Below, piece by piece: positions 1-13,064 of a DNA stretch of 64,000 nt. The DNA lies in NCBI GenBank assembly GCA_936450465.1, contig OW388304.1, positions 11,564,708-11,628,707 on the forward strand, read 5' to 3'. The position numbers and the translations under genes were made by a program. The notes under the pieces were generated by a model. The model made no database searches, had not been told where the DNA came from, and saw only the letters and a list, made by a program, of their open reading frames with translations. Every line of letters starts with the position of its first letter. Position 1 is the stretch's first letter. The stretch is from Gibbula magus. Taxonomy: Eukaryota > Mollusca > Gastropoda > Trochida > Trochidae.

Positions 1-228
1 TATAAAGAGAAATTTCAAGTAAAGATTAAGTGCCGTAATATAATGCATATAGAGTTTTCAAATATGTCACAAAAATGACACATACGCGCCAAAAACACTC
101 ATAAAACCCTGTTAACCAACAATTAACATAAAATTATATTAAATTAAACATTAAATATTAATGTTGCTACAGTCAGTAAGAACAGTTTAAGTGTTTCAAT
201 TACTTACCATTCTCGTGTTTTGGACATA

Positions 229-375
229 CTGTTTTATGACCCGTACTTGCTCTCTTCAGACAACAGCGTGCATTCGCGACTTGCTATGCATGTATATTCG
301 GTTGTGTATTTGTGAACTCTGGTGACGGTAGTCTCTTCTTTGACCAATACACATCCACATGTATATAGGAGAGGC
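229..375 (+). repeat. Diverged dispersed repeat, copy 1
   Basis: Shares ordered blocks with 2009-2210: TTTATGACCCG, a CGTG.ATTCGCGA block, GTATATTCG, AACTCTG.TGA and CCAATACACAT, in the same order and at similar spacing. The similarity fades out near the shared TAGGT at about 420. It is either an old repeat family or a locally duplicated segment; no coding potential is seen. Confidence 0.5.
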
Positions 376-2008
376 ATTCACTCTTCAACAAATCAAACAG
401 ATTATCGAGATAGCTAACATAGGTTTTCTGTTTTATTGTTGTCTCATATGTAATTTATGGTTCATAATTTATGGCAGGATATTTCTCTTGTTATCCCTTT
501 CTTTACACAGTTGTCAAAAACAGCCCAATCTGTATTCATATTACGCAATTAGAGGTTTGTAAAGCCTCTTGCCGCTCTGGTATTAAACATGTATAATATG
601 CGAATACATGCAATCAGCCCCTGCAATATATAATTATCATAACAATATTATCTCTTGTACATGTTGGTGTTGTAACGTGTAACATTTTTTTTTTTTTTAT
701 ATATGTGTATATTTTAGACAGCTATGTGTCTCATAGGCCGTATGGTCGGGTTGTACGTTCTTTTTCTTCTTCTTCCCCCTAACTATTAGTTTAAGGATGC
801 ATTTTCAATAATGTGCACGCATAAATATGTCCGTTAACACGCATTAGTCAACTGCATGCTGATATGAGAAATATTTATTGTAAAGTGGATTGCCTCATAT
901 ATCTGGTTGAATCAAAATGTTGGTGACAGGCAAATACTATTCTTTTTATCTTTAAACAACGTATTAAGGATATATTTACACAAATAGGTCCGAAACAATT
1001 AATTTATCAAGTTATTTAAGTCATTACATTATTTTAAATTGGGGTTTGGACCGGATTAGTATTTCTGTTTTCTCAGTGATAAGTCAATCTTACGAAATCT
1101 ATGTAAATGTAGAATCGCATTACATTCCTTAAAAATACAACATTTTAGAAAGGATTATTATACGCTGAATGATCTATGATATTCTCATGTTCTTCTGGTC
1201 AAAAAGAAGACGAATTTCACAAATTGTTAGTTTGTGACGCTTTTGCAATCCACAAGCGATGTATACTCTTCTTACAATATTATTATTAATTCTGTTAATA
1301 TTGATATCTTAACATACCATGTCATTTTTATAACAGATTTGATGTCCATTTTAAAATTCGGGGGGAAATCATTATCTATGTCACGTCATCTCAAGCTATC
1401 ATTTTGAAACATTAATTGTACCTTGGGCCATTGGACCATATATATTGAATAAACCTAGCTTTTATCAGTGCTTCTTTCGCAAATAACTATTGCCTGAATG
1501 TTTTAACGACGCTTCAATATAACATGTTTTAAGTATGTTCGTCCGTCTGTCCTACCAGACATTTTATAAATGACATTATAAACATACTAACGGTACCTAT
1601 TCAGGATAATGTACCGATGAGACGTTTTTACAAAGTTTGAAAACAATCACGCATAAAACTGCAAGGTACACACGCATAAGTTCCAAAGTTAAAATTGGTA
1701 AGGAAAGGCTTCAACAGAGTGCCTGTAGTAAAATGTAAATAATATAAGTAATTGTATACATAGAATTAGCAATACAATAATAATGGACATCATATGGTTT
1801 AATATTAAATTTAATAATGACTAGTTTTAACTGGTTAAATATACTTTACACTTTTACGCCGATAAAGAATCGTATACAAATAAACAATATCTCAGAGAGA
1901 TAAGAAACGCAATATTTAAGATAATTATCATTATTTATGTAAGGTAATAATACCGAGCGATTTTCTAATTACGAAATATTCAAAGTATTGCGCATGATTT
2001 CTTCCCTG

Positions 2009-2210
2009 GTTTATGACCCGCAGTTAAGCTAGGCTTGTTGGGATGAGGAATGGCGTGTATTCGCGATAAGCTGTAGGTGTGTATTCGGATGTATATTCGT
2101 CAACTCTGATGAGAGGGTTATCTTTAAATACCAATACACATACACAAAGAATTGACATTCGCATAACTAGAAGAAATTGTAATATCTAGATATCTAGCGT
2201 AGGTATTCGA
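2009..2210 (+). repeat. Diverged dispersed repeat, copy 2
   Basis: Direct-orientation partner of 229-375 with the same order of short matching blocks, ending in TCTAGCGTAGGT against CTAACATAGGT in copy 1. The divergence looks high, so the event is old. Confidence 0.5.
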
Positions 2211-2896
2211 GTCTACAATAATGAACATGTATATATAAATCGCCATCTATGAATTTATTTGAGAAGGAATAATATGAAAAATCACCCCACCCAAACTATG
2301 CTGAACAGAACAATGGGTCTGTGGTGAAATGATGTGTGCTTATTTTTTGTTTTCATTTTATGATTTTATGATTTGTAGTAATACATGTTCAACTTCTTTA
2401 AAAACCTTGAAATATAAATGTTTACACAACTCTGACCTTATATCTAGGTATATATGTTTTATGTATAATTTTAATTGTAGTTTAGAAAATAAGTCATACC
2501 TTTCACATCTATAACATGTGAATGTCATTGCAATTTTACAATTTGACATTCAAATATTGTTTCAACGGATAATGAACATTCATGGGCTATTGTACAGCAT
2601 TAAATTACCATATAAAGTCAAATTGCAAAGCTATTTGATGTTCAAACACTGGATGTTGAAGCAAAGGCACAAACTGGTACGTCTTTGTCATCATAACAGT
2701 TAGATTAGATACCCATATAAAAGTGTCTATAGTGACTGTTGATAGATAAATAGCTCAATATGGCTGCAGTACAAGATAACCGAGGTACAATCCACCAGGA
2801 AGACTTGTTTATGATAGAATACACATGTTACATAACACCGACCGGAACGCAGCGTTAGGTTAGCCATTTACACATGACGCTTGTTCTTGTATATAG

Positions 2897-2928
2897 CCAG
2901 GGACTCCGTCTGATTACAGAGTCCCTGG
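2897..2928. repeat. Perfect 10-bp-arm hairpin
   Basis: CCAGGGACTC and GAGTCCCTGG flank a 12-base loop. The outer CAGGGAC / GTCCCTGGTT is shared with a second hairpin at 25733-25767, although stems and loops differ. Confidence 0.6.
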
Positions 2929-4837
2929 TTGACCACCGTCAGTGAAGTTCAGCAAAAATGAGATTGACAAAAAGTGTCATTGCAAAATAAAATACAGATG
3001 TATATAATGTAACAAATTGACAACATTATTATCATGATAATCACTCATATTTTGCTTATACTTGCGACATAACAATCATAAATTTCATTTGGATTATGCC
3101 AGAAACTCTTCCGCATAAAAAATTAAAATTAACGAACAGGTGGACCAACAAGTATAAGTTATCAAATTTAATACACTTAAACAACATGTGTTGACTTTTT
3201 ATCATTAGTCATTCATATTCGAACGTGTACACTTTTAAGAGTTAGTTGTGTGATAGTTGCGATGAGTCTATCGGACAATCGTAAAACCATTTCTTCTATT
3301 CATTAATTATAAGACTGTAAAAAATGATAAATCATGTGAAAATAACCGGATGAAATATCGTGGAAATAGTTAATTTCACAACTGATGTGTATAAAGCAGA
3401 GAGGCAGACAGAGCTTTACCTATACATGTAACTCATTTAAATTGAATGCAGCATCTAGAAGGTAAAAGTACATATACATCATGAAAAACATGTTCGGAGT
3501 CTGTAATAATTTTAGAAGCCAGTTTTTCTATTAGCCGAGTGCCTAATAGTATTCGAATATTTAAAGTGACACCTGATATTTTACTGGTCAACTTGATAAT
3601 ATTTTATTGTTTGTTTTCGTTTTGCATTGAATTACCTCCAACACCAACTTGTCATGCTAAAACAGAGAACTCTTTCAATAAAAGTTTTGTAATAAGGAAC
3701 AAGTGTTAATGTTTTGACATTAAAAACTTTATCTTTACTTTCTTCAATCTATAATCTATAAGCATTGCCTTTGTTTTCGGAGTATTAAGAACTAAAAAGT
3801 TGTCTTAGCACCAAATCGAAAACGTTCTGTGGCCTTATGGAAAGTGAAGTACATGTAATTTTTAATTTTAAATAATAATATAACATACTTAAAATTGATA
3901 GTTCCTTTTCTCTCTGTTAATGAGCGTAAGCAAGCACATTGACCCTGAAAGGCTGTGCAGCGTAATATATGTGAAACTCAGCCGCCTTTGATGAAACCAT
4001 TACGTAATTCATTGAAGAGGGACACAGCGTTTGTGCAGGTATGGTGGAATATTAGGATCGCTAATTGGTTGCATAACTCTCGTACTGTTTATATCAAAGA
4101 TGACAATCGTTTTCAAGTGTCACAGGTATAAAACCATCAAGGTAAAATTGATATAAGATAATTGAAAGGCAGTACCATGATAAGACATGTTTCTAAAATC
4201 TACCAGTGATTGAACTTAATTGGCATCCAATCTGCAAGTTAAGAAGCAGTGGTGGAGCATGCGCAGTAAACAGACTGTCAGATAGGTCAATCATCAAGAT
4301 GACATAACATACTTTGTCAATAAAAGTTTTTTTAAAGCTTATCCTAGTTCTTACAATAACTCATCATTTATAACACACTTGTGTTACTTATGTAGTTTTG
4401 TGATTCAGGCCGAAAGAATACAATATTATCTTTTTCGATAGGTCTGTCAACTTTATAATAATTTAGCTCACTGCTTGGGTGAAGGATGCACTGAATAATT
4501 TGATAAACGGCTATTAATCAAATAAAATCCAAAAATTTATAAAATGGATAATTTGTTTGAGCAAGCTGGTGCATCAGATGAAACGCTCAAACTCTCATGA
4601 AACAACACCTCAAATTTATCTCAATATCTTGTGTATATCCATTTAATGTTTTAAATGTTGGTGAGCATTCAGAGTTTTCTGGATGTAAATTAGACGATAT
4701 GAATGAACATTACAATCTCTCATTCATTCTCTCTTTCGTTCCATCGTTCAGTCAATTACTATATATATTGATGTTTTTAAAACGAACGCTATAATGTTCT
4801 TATTAAACTTATGAAATAGATTGTGGAATAACAGTAG

Positions 4838-6309
4838 TGTGGCAGTGTTGGAATTGTACATAGATTTATTTATGATTAAACTCTAGTTGAAAGACAGTTG
4901 GAGTTGTGTTGTTTATAGCATTTTAACATAGTTAGTGTTTTTAGAATCAGCACTAGTGATAAGAATCATTAGTTTGTTAAGTCAATTTATTCCATTAGAT
5001 TTAGATACTTTAAAGTTAATTATTTAGTATTAAGTTATCTATTTATCTATTTAAGATATTCAATGTGTTAGCTACCAAGTTAAGTTACTAAAGTAAAGCA
5101 TTTACAATTAGCTTAGCATAGTATTTACTAACAATAGCCACTGCACTCCAGGCCATGCCCTGTCACAAGCACTTCACTCAATACCCAAGCTATCTCCTTT
5201 TCAACTCTCCTCTCTCTTACAGTCTAGCTTGCTTTCTATTGTCTTTATGGGTGTTATAAGATTTAGGTTTTAACATTTCAAGTCAGTCAGTTTTATACAT
5301 TCTGCTGGTCGTCATCTCAGGTTATTCATAGTGTGATTTTCTTGACAGTTTCCCCCATAGAGTTGTGCCTTGAAGTTCACCAGGAGTGATATTCTTATTG
5401 ATGAGGTTAGTTTCTATTGTATGTAATTGTATTGTGTATTGTATATATCATATTTTAATCTTATATCTAAATAGGATCTAATCTAAAGATAATACTTTAG
5501 ATTAAGTAAGGTTATATTTATGTATCGGCCAGTATAAGCAATTGGTCTGGTTTATATTTCCATATGCATTAATATCATTTATATCTTAACCATCATAACT
5601 TAAATGCATATTACCTAATTTATCATAAACCATTCATTTAATTAAAATGTGTGTCTGAGGTGAGTGATTGTTTGAATGTGTGCTAGCTTTTAATTATTTG
5701 CTTTTAGATAACCATGTGATTCTGACTGTGACCATACACTGACTTGTATCTATGTGAACCTGCTGTCACGCAGCGGTGAGTTTCATGGTTTCGTGTATTT
5801 TATATTTGCTTATGTATTTCATGTATTTTGTATCAATAAGTATCCGGTATGTTTACATTTATGATGTGAATAAGATATATGAGTAATTATCATGTGTGTC
5901 ATGATTCTATATACATAATTTTGTGATCAGGCATTGATATTTATTGTAATGCGAATAAGATGGTTGTGTAATTATTGTGCTGTGTTCTATATGTATATAT
6001 GTGTGTTACGCATACCGATTATCCATGTGTTTCAAGTTATTGTAAGGTGCATGATGTGATGTAATGCTTCACACTGATGTTGTATCTAAGACTGTATTGT
6101 GTACTTGGATGATAATTATGTTTTTATAATGCTAAATGTGTCAAGTTGATACAGTGATTTGTTGCAGTGCGTGTTTGTGTATCATGTTTTACTATTGTTA
6201 TACTCCTGTATTTCAGGGTTCAGAGCATAGACAATAAACTGTGTCAAGCCTCACACCCCTAGTAGTTGGTCTTCTCTTTTGGACTAAGAGTTTCCTACAC
6301 ACTACTACA
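4838..6309 (+). repeat. 5' LTR (1472 bp)
   Basis: Begins TGTGGCAGTG and ends CACTACTACA, with the usual TG...CA termini. An AATAAA at 6233-6238, about 75 bp from the LTR end, is a candidate polyadenylation signal shared with the 3' LTR. Compared with 13065-14525 it lacks a short AGGTTTTATGTTAG-type block near 13910 and has extra bases near 6190-6215. The LTRs are unusually long for the size of the element. Confidence 0.93.
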
Positions 6310-6330
6310 TTTGGAGCCCCCAGTGAGGAC
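6310..6330 (+). other. Probable tRNA primer-binding site
   Basis: TGGAGCCCCCAGTGAGGA starts 2 bases after the 5' LTR. The TGG start matches the CCA end of a tRNA, and the position is right for a minus-strand primer site. I cannot assign the tRNA without a search. Confidence 0.6.
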
Positions 6331-7486
6331 TTGACATGTGAGAAGTAGAGGGGACAAGATTCATCACGGAGACTATCGTACATCAGACTGATATCATAGA
6401 CTATGTGAGTTAACTCCATTATGATGATGCCGTAGCGTTTGTGTGATTCGAGCATATAGTCCGGATTCTGATCATCCTGAGTGATTCGATCATGTTGATG
6501 TCATATAAGTTGTATTGTTGAATTTTGAACTTGAATTGCCATTATGTAACATTTATAACTGTATATTATTTCAACTTGTCTGTAAACGTTTTGTAATTAC
6601 ACATCTTTTGTTTTCATATCTTGTATTTCACATCATGTACACTAAATTGTTGTATACTCTGCCTATATATATATATATTTATTGCCGGCTTAGCAAATAT
6701 ATTTTAGTATTTATATTGCCATTATGTGAATGAATGTGTGATTGTGTGTTTCATATATAAATAAAGATTAAACAATTTAATTCCTAAATATTAAATAAAA
6801 TGTAGGTTTTTCTAAATAAAGTTTAGGATTCATTGCATATTCTTTAGTATTTTCTTAGTGTAAATTTGTTATCTTACATTCTCTTGTGTCTCAGGTGTTG
6901 TGTTCATTTATTCATTCGGTTCTTGTGTTCATTTATTGGGTTGTCATGTAGCTTTGTAGAATGTCTTAGTTGTGTCTTTATTCTGCTATCTCTTTATCCT
7001 TCCCGTCCTACGTTAGCACAAACACTTGCATATTCACCATGTGATTATTCACTAACTTAGTTATGTAATATACTGTATAGTGTTTATTGTTTAGGCATAG
7101 TATTTATTTAAGTTCTAGTGCATTAACTTAGCTAAGATGTCATAGTTACGTTTACCATTGGCCGTATATCATATCACTTAAAATTAAGTATTAGTGCAGT
7201 ATACTTTAGGTATTTATAAGTTGTAATAAATTGTAGGTTTATTTTCTCTGGTGTTCATTTATTTTATGTGTTTCATTGTATGCAATAATCTCAATTTGTT
7301 ACACATCCAAACATATACTCCAACAATACCTAGGGTCACTCATTAAATTATTCACTCAATAGTTACTGTTTCACAATTCTCAAGTATTAAGTATCACACA
7401 TACCCTTGTTAGTCATCAATCACATTTGTTAATTTTCACACATCTGTGTCAGTTACAAGGGCAGAGAGGATGCAATCCTTAAGCTT
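6331..7486 (+). other. Gypsy untranslated leader
   Basis: About 1.15 kb between the 5' LTR and the first gag similarity. It is T-rich, has a short TA run near 6664-6678, and shows no recognisable coding sequence. It probably carried packaging and translation-start signals in the live element. Confidence 0.6.
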
Positions 7487-8639
7487 GTGGTAACATTGAA
7501 CAAGCTTAAGCTTCATCCAAATGTTGAATCTCCTGAGGATCTAATGGCATGGATGGCAGAGTGTGTGGGGGAGACCCAAATGAAATCTGAACATGATAAT
7601 GCATCTTCTTCAGTTTCTGACGGTCACTCATACCTCAATCCTACCCAGTCCCCATCCAACCCGAAACCCCACGACTTCCATTCTTTTCTGGTGATAGCAA
7701 CAAAGATTCTTCTTATGACCTTTGGAAATATGAGGTCAAGTGCTTATACCTGGACAAGAATCACTCTGAGGATGCAATCAAACAGGCTGTTCATAGATCA
7801 CTTAGGGGATCTGCCGCAAGAATACTTGTACACATGGGAACAGCTGTGGATGTGCGTGCTATAATGGACAAGATGGACTCGATCTATGGGGAAGTTGATG
7901 CCACAGAGACTCATCTTGCCAAGTTACTCTGCCAAGCAACTTGAAACAGAGAGTGTAGCAACATGGTCGGCTCGAGGATGTGTTGTGTCAGGCTATTAAT
8001 GCTGGGGAAGTATCGGATAACAAGAAGGACCAGATGCTACGTGCAATGATATGGAATGGACTTCTCCCCAGACTAAAAGATGTCTCAGGACACAAGTACG
8101 ATCAGAGTCACACCTCAAGTGAATCTTCGGAGGATCGAACAAGAATTGAAAGGGCGTTCTACAGTCAAGAAATCTATGGTGTTAGGAATGGCAGCACTAG
8201 ACAAAGAAAACAAGGAGTTATCAGATCAAAGGAATGATAAGGAAGCAGACAACTGAAGTTGCAGAACTCAAGAAGGACAAGGCTTCACGTGGATTACCTC
8301 CCTTAAGATCAAAGACTCCACGACAGCCTCAAGGACCAACATCACAGGAGCCATCCCAAGGCTACTACCCTCAGCCTCCTCAAGGCCCTCCTCTTCAAGG
8401 ACCCCCACCTCAAGGTTCATCTTTCCGTGGACCCTCACCACCTCCACAAGGACCCAGAGGATCTTACGGATCACAAGGACCCAGACTGAGACAGGGATGG
8501 ACATATGATGACAGAGGCCAGTATGTTCCTATATGCTATAGATGTCAACAACTAGCACACTTCAGCTACCAATGCAACATCAGGATGGACCACAATCGAT
8601 GGCATTGTCCCAAAGACAATACTTGTCTTGTCGGTAGTG
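7487..8639 (+). pseudogene. gag: Gypsy gag (capsid and zinc knuckle), frameshifted
   Basis: Gag packages the element RNA into virus-like particles. Capsid-type sequence begins near 7487, moves to another frame near 7670 (LPFFSGDSNK, then YDLWKYEVKCLYLD), stops at 7942-7944, and resumes in a third frame from 7980. From 8234 the frame encodes a proline/glutamine-rich linker and one zinc knuckle at about 8534-8575 with exact C-x2-C-x4-H-x4-C spacing (CYRCQQLAHFSYQC). The glycines usually seen inside the knuckle are replaced. At least three frame changes make it non-functional. Identification rests on the zinc knuckle and on its position upstream of the protease. Confidence 0.85.
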
Positions 8640-9246
8640 CCACTGAGGTAGAGGTTGCCGTTCAGGGAGTGACTACCACAGCTTTATTGGACACTGGAGC
8701 GACAGTTTCTACCCTGAGCGAGTCCTTCTATCGTCAGAACCTGGCACATTTACCTATGCACCCTTTAAAGAGCATTCATGAGTGCGCTGATGGCAATCAG
8801 TTTTACCCTACTCGGGATACATTACAGCACCTTTGACCTTGATTGGTATGACACCATCACAATACGAAGGGCTGTTCCTTGTAGTCTCAGACAGTATCTA
8901 CAATGCTGCTGTTCCGGTGTTGTTGGGGACTAACATCCTCAAGACACTTATGCTCGAGTGTGAGGATCAGCATCGCTTCCTTCAGTCTGCTTATCTGCAC
9001 ACTCCTTGGTATTTGGCATTTGTGGTGTCGGTGTATTTCCCTGCATGAATAAGAACTGGCAAAGAGGAAACATCAACTTGCTATTGTCAAGTCTGCTGAG
9101 AGTCAAGTTTTCATCATCCTCCTAAGGCAGAAGTCAAGATCAAGGGTTACGTTGACAGACCTATTGATTACCCGACTACTTGTGCCATCTTACATGCTAC
9201 GGAAACATCATCCATTCCAGATGACCTTGATGTTGCACCTTGTCTC
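8640..9246 (+). pseudogene. Gypsy aspartic protease, frameshifted
   Basis: Retroviral-type aspartic protease that would cut the Gag-Pol polyprotein. The active-site motif LLDTGATVS lies at about 8683-8709 in the same frame as the zinc knuckle. The frame changes near 8833, and the C-terminal part continues with VPVLLGTNIL near 8905-8935. A stop at 9046-9048 and further disruption up to 9246 separate it from the reverse transcriptase. The catalytic D-T-G is intact but the domain is split between frames. Confidence 0.85.
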
Positions 9247-10860
9247 GTGACCTACAACAAGGAGAGGAGATCACCGTTGGAAGTTCACGTCAGTAATGCC
9301 ACTACTAGGACTGTTGCCATTTACCCCCATGCTCTACTGTGTGAGATACAGCCTGTCACTATCGAGGATACACCCCCTACTCTGCAGCGTAAGAAGGAAC
9401 CCGTCCTTGACCTCATGGACTTCGACTCAGCAACTGTGACTGATTCTCAACTGACAGAGGGCAAGACTGTTATCAAGGATAACATTGACATTTTTTCCAC
9501 TGGAGAGACTGATGTTGGCCACACAGACAGGATGGTTCATCGTATTGAACTTGAGGATGAGACTCCATTCAAACAGAGACACAGACGGATCCCTCCTCCG
9601 ATGTATCAGGAAGTCCAACAACTTCTTCTCGCAGGAATCATCAGGAAGTCCTACTCCCCTTGGTCCTCCAACGTTGTATTAGCCAGGAAGAAGAATGGTA
9701 AACTTAGAATGTGCGTAGACTACCGCCAGCTCAACAACAGGACTATTAAGGACAATTATGCGCTGCCAAAGGTAGAGGAACTCTTTGATGCTCTCGCAGG
9801 TTCCAAGATGTATTCTACACTTGACATGAAAAGTGGCTATCACCATGTGGAACTTGCTGAGGAACACAAAGAGAGAACAGCATTTACTGTTGGCCCACTT
9901 GGCTTTTATGAATATAACCGCATGCCATTTGGATTGTGTAACAGCCCAGCAACTTACCAGCATTTGATGAATGAGTGTTTTGAGAGTCTCCATCTTAAGA
10001 TCTGCCTGATATACATGGACGACATCATCATATTCTCTGACAGCTATCAGCAGCACCTTGAGCGTCTTTCCTTAGTATTTGACCGGATTAGAGAATGTGG
10101 ACTGAAGTTAACACCAAGCAAGTGCTCATTCTTCAAGGACAAAATCAAGTTTCTCAGACATGTTGTTTCTTCAGAGGGTATTGAAGCAGATCCAGATAAG
10201 GTTCAGCGGATCAAGGATTGGCCACGACCAAAGACTCCAGAATAAGTCAGATCTTTCCATGGTTTCGCTGGATATTACAGGAAGTTCGTCAAGGATTTTG
10301 CCAAGATAACTCACCCTTTGACCCGCCTCATGCCAGCGCCACAGCAAGTGAAGAAGATCAGGAAGAGGACTAGCCTGACAACAGAACCATGGCACTGGGA
10401 TTTGGAACAAGAGGAGTCGTTCGAACACTTGAAGAAACTGCTATCAGCTCCGACAGTGTTAGGATACCCAGACTACATGAAGAAGTTTGAACTCCACACT
10501 GATGCCAGCACTCATGGACTTGGTGCCGTCTTATACCAGGAAGATGACAGAGGACAGAAGCATGTGATCTGATACGCTAGTCGAGGGTTAAGTAGGTCAG
10601 AACGGAACTATTCAGCTCATCGTCTTGAGTTCTTGGCACTCAAGTGGGCGGTGACTGAAAAGTTTCGGGATTATCTGTATGGTGGCACATTCACAGTGTA
10701 CACTGACAATAATCCTTTGACCTACGTGCTCACCTCTGCTAAGCTAGATGCTATTGGTCATCGCTTGTTAGCATCTCTAGCAACCTTCAACTTCGACATC
10801 ATCTATCGCCCAGGTCGCAACAATGCAGATGCCGATGGACTTTCAAGACTCCCAGCTGTA
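9247..10860 (+). pseudogene. pol: Gypsy reverse transcriptase and RNase H, with in-frame stops
   Basis: Copies element RNA into DNA. Recognisable RT blocks in one frame: CVDYRQLN, STLDMKSGYHHV, AFTVGPLGFYEYNRMPFGL, and the catalytic YMDD at 10012-10023. A TAA at 10243-10245 interrupts the thumb region, after which the same frame continues (FHGFAGYYRKF). RNase H follows with FELHTDAST (10489 on), another in-frame stop TGA at 10570-10572, then FTVYTDNNPL and the end motif NADADGLSRLP at about 10822-10854. Both stops are single in-frame codons inside otherwise aligned sequence, so they are simple nonsense mutations rather than frame loss. Confidence 0.93.
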
Positions 10861-12228
10861 GAGGAAGAGACGATAAACACAGATTCAATAGGAGCTACTT
10901 GCCATACTCTGCATCACCAGCCTTATGTGGAATATCTGTGTATGTCAGCACATGTTGTGCATCTGGAACAAGACAAGAGCCAAGACATTCGGAACATGAC
11001 TATGAGAGTCCGGAGGAAAGCTCAATCACAGGACCCTGTTCTCCAGCCTTGGATTGACAGTGTGAGGAGAGGCCGCAAACCAAGGAAGGAAGTCGTACCA
11101 CAAATCAAACCTCACCTATTACTCTCAAGAGGTTTTGATAACCTACAACTAAAGGATGGTGTTCTTCACAAGCAAGTCATTAGTGGAGAAGAGAAGAAGC
11201 TGCAGCTTGTACTTTCCTCCGCCTTTATCAAGACAGCACTTGAAGGATGTCATGATGACTTAGGACACCCTGGGAGAGACAGAACAAACTCGCTGCTGCG
11301 GGACAGATTTTACTGGCCAGGAATGCAGAAGGATGCAGAAGAATGGATCCAACAATGTGAAAGATGTATCAGAAGGAAGTCTCCAACTAACGCTAGAGCA
11401 CCACTCGTGAGCATCAAGACCACCCAGCCCTTAGAGCTTGTATGCATGGACTTTCTATCATTGGAATCATCTAGAGGATACAAAAACATCTTGGTGATAA
11501 CAGACCACTTCACCACATACACCATGGCCATTCCTACACGAAACCAGACAGCCAAGACAACAGCAGAGGCGTTTTACACCAACTTATGGTATTCCCCAAC
11601 GTCTCCATACGGATCAAGGTGCCAACTTTGAAGGAAATCTCATGAAGGAACTCTGTGCTCTGCTTAATATCAAGAAGTCTTGGACCACTCCATACCATCC
11701 CATGGGAAACGGCATGACGGAAAGATTCAACAGGACACTCTGTGACATGCTCGGGACCCTATCACCTGACAAGAAACGGGATTGGAAGAACTATGTAGGA
11801 CCTCTAGTCCATGCCCATAATTGCATTCGTCATGAGTCGACAGGACAAACACCATTCTTCCTTATGTTTGGAAGGGAGCCCAGGTTACCTATAGACCTTG
11901 CCTTTGGGATAGAGCCTAGCCACACCCACAAGTCTGTTCTACAGTATACGAAAGACCTACGAGAACGACTCAAGCAAGCTAACAAGCAAGCAGCTGATAA
12001 CTCTGCAGAGTCCCAAGAGAAACAGAAGGCAGGATACAAGCTCAAAGTTCGAGGAGCCACAGTTGAAATTGGAGATCGTGTTCTTGTGAAATTCTTGGCA
12101 TTCGATGGAAAGCATAAACTCGCAGATCGGTGGGAAGAGGATGTGTATGTCGTCTTGGATCAACCCAACTATGGAATCCCTGTGTACCTTGTCCAGAAGG
12201 AGAATGGTGAAGGACGCAAGAGGACATA
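10861..12228 (+). pseudogene. pol: Gypsy integrase, one frameshift
   Basis: Inserts the cDNA into the genome. An N-terminal H-H-C-C zinc domain (HDDLGHPG ... QQCERC) lies at about 11248-11370. The DDE core follows: first aspartate in VCMDFLS (about 11437-11457), second aspartate near 11614 just after a frame change at about 11590-11620, and the glutamate in MTERFNRTL near 11716. The C-terminal region ends in a stop at 12226-12228, after which the same frame stays open into the acidic tail. The three catalytic acids are all present, but one of them is in a different frame from the first. Confidence 0.92.
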
Positions 12229-13033
12229 ACACAGGAATCACCTGCTACCCATCGGATTCATCCAGAACTCTGATCCCCAGTCAGCTACCCAAAGACAAGT
12301 TCAGCAGCCAGGAAACCAGAAGAATCCAGTTCCTCCTACTTTGGAAATTACAGTTACTGAAGAGGAAGAGGAAATAGAAGATGAAACAGAAGAAGAGGAA
12401 GTGTATTTGGTTCTCGTTGAGCCGTCTAAAGATGCAGCAGAAGACGAGGACACGCCTGTCATTGATGCCGAACCTGCTGGGGAAGATGACAACTCTGCCC
12501 AAGTTGTGATTGGTGACGATCATGATCATCTTGAGGCAGATGGTTTCTCTTCTGGTGGTGATGACCATATGGCTTCAACGCAAGACACAGAAGAAAACCC
12601 AGCTAATGCTCAAGACGGACAAGACCAGATACCAGGGGAAGATGCAGAGAGTACCCAAGACAGAGAGGACCAGATACCAGATGATGATGCCGTTGAGGAA
12701 CAGACTGTTCCTGAGGACGAAGATCACCCAGAAGACAAAGGCGGAGATGAGCCGGAAGCTGTGCCACAATCACCTGCCGACACATCAACCGGTACTAGGA
12801 CTCCAGGAAGGGACACTCCAGCCAACCTGTCCTATGCTGGAAGTACGCCATCTTCTGGACGGAGACGATTGCTTCCTGCATTACCGCCACGGAGATCTCG
12901 GTATTCTCGACCACCATCTTGGATGTCATCAGGAGAGTACCTGATGAGCCACAGAGTGAGAGACATGGCGTCCAGGACCAGAGCATTGCAAGACATTTCC
13001 CAGATACTCCGCTCCCTTTTTGGATTGGAATGA
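12229..13033 (+). pseudogene. Acidic C-terminal tail of Gypsy pol
   Basis: The integrase frame runs on after the TAA at 12226-12228 (next residues HRNHLLPIGF) and remains open to the TGA at 13031-13033. This tail of about 265 residues is dominated by E, D, P, S and T, with an EEEEEIEDETEEEE block near 12361-12402 and a basic patch (RRRLLPALPPRRSR) near the end. No transmembrane segment is visible, so an envelope reading is not supported. It is best seen as the variable end of Pol; its role is unknown. Confidence 0.75.
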
Positions 13034-13050
13034 CGAGGACGCCATTTCTT

Positions 13051-13064
13051 GGGAGGGGGAAGTG
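13051..13064 (+). other. Polypurine tract
   Basis: GGGAGGGGGAAG at 13051-13062 lies 2 bases before the 3' LTR start (TGTGGC at 13065), the expected position for priming plus-strand DNA. Confidence 0.85.

Larger units (their letters stand above)
1..4833. other. Intergenic, no gene seen
   Basis: AT-rich DNA with only short, unconvincing open frames on both strands and no recognisable protein or RNA gene. It contains one diverged repeat pair (229-375 and 2009-2210) and one short perfect hairpin (2897-2928), listed separately. Confidence 0.6.

Noticed and set aside
12341..13033. Envelope gene of the Gypsy element
   Set aside because: Highly acidic, no signal peptide or membrane segment, and in frame with the integrase; better read as a Pol tail.
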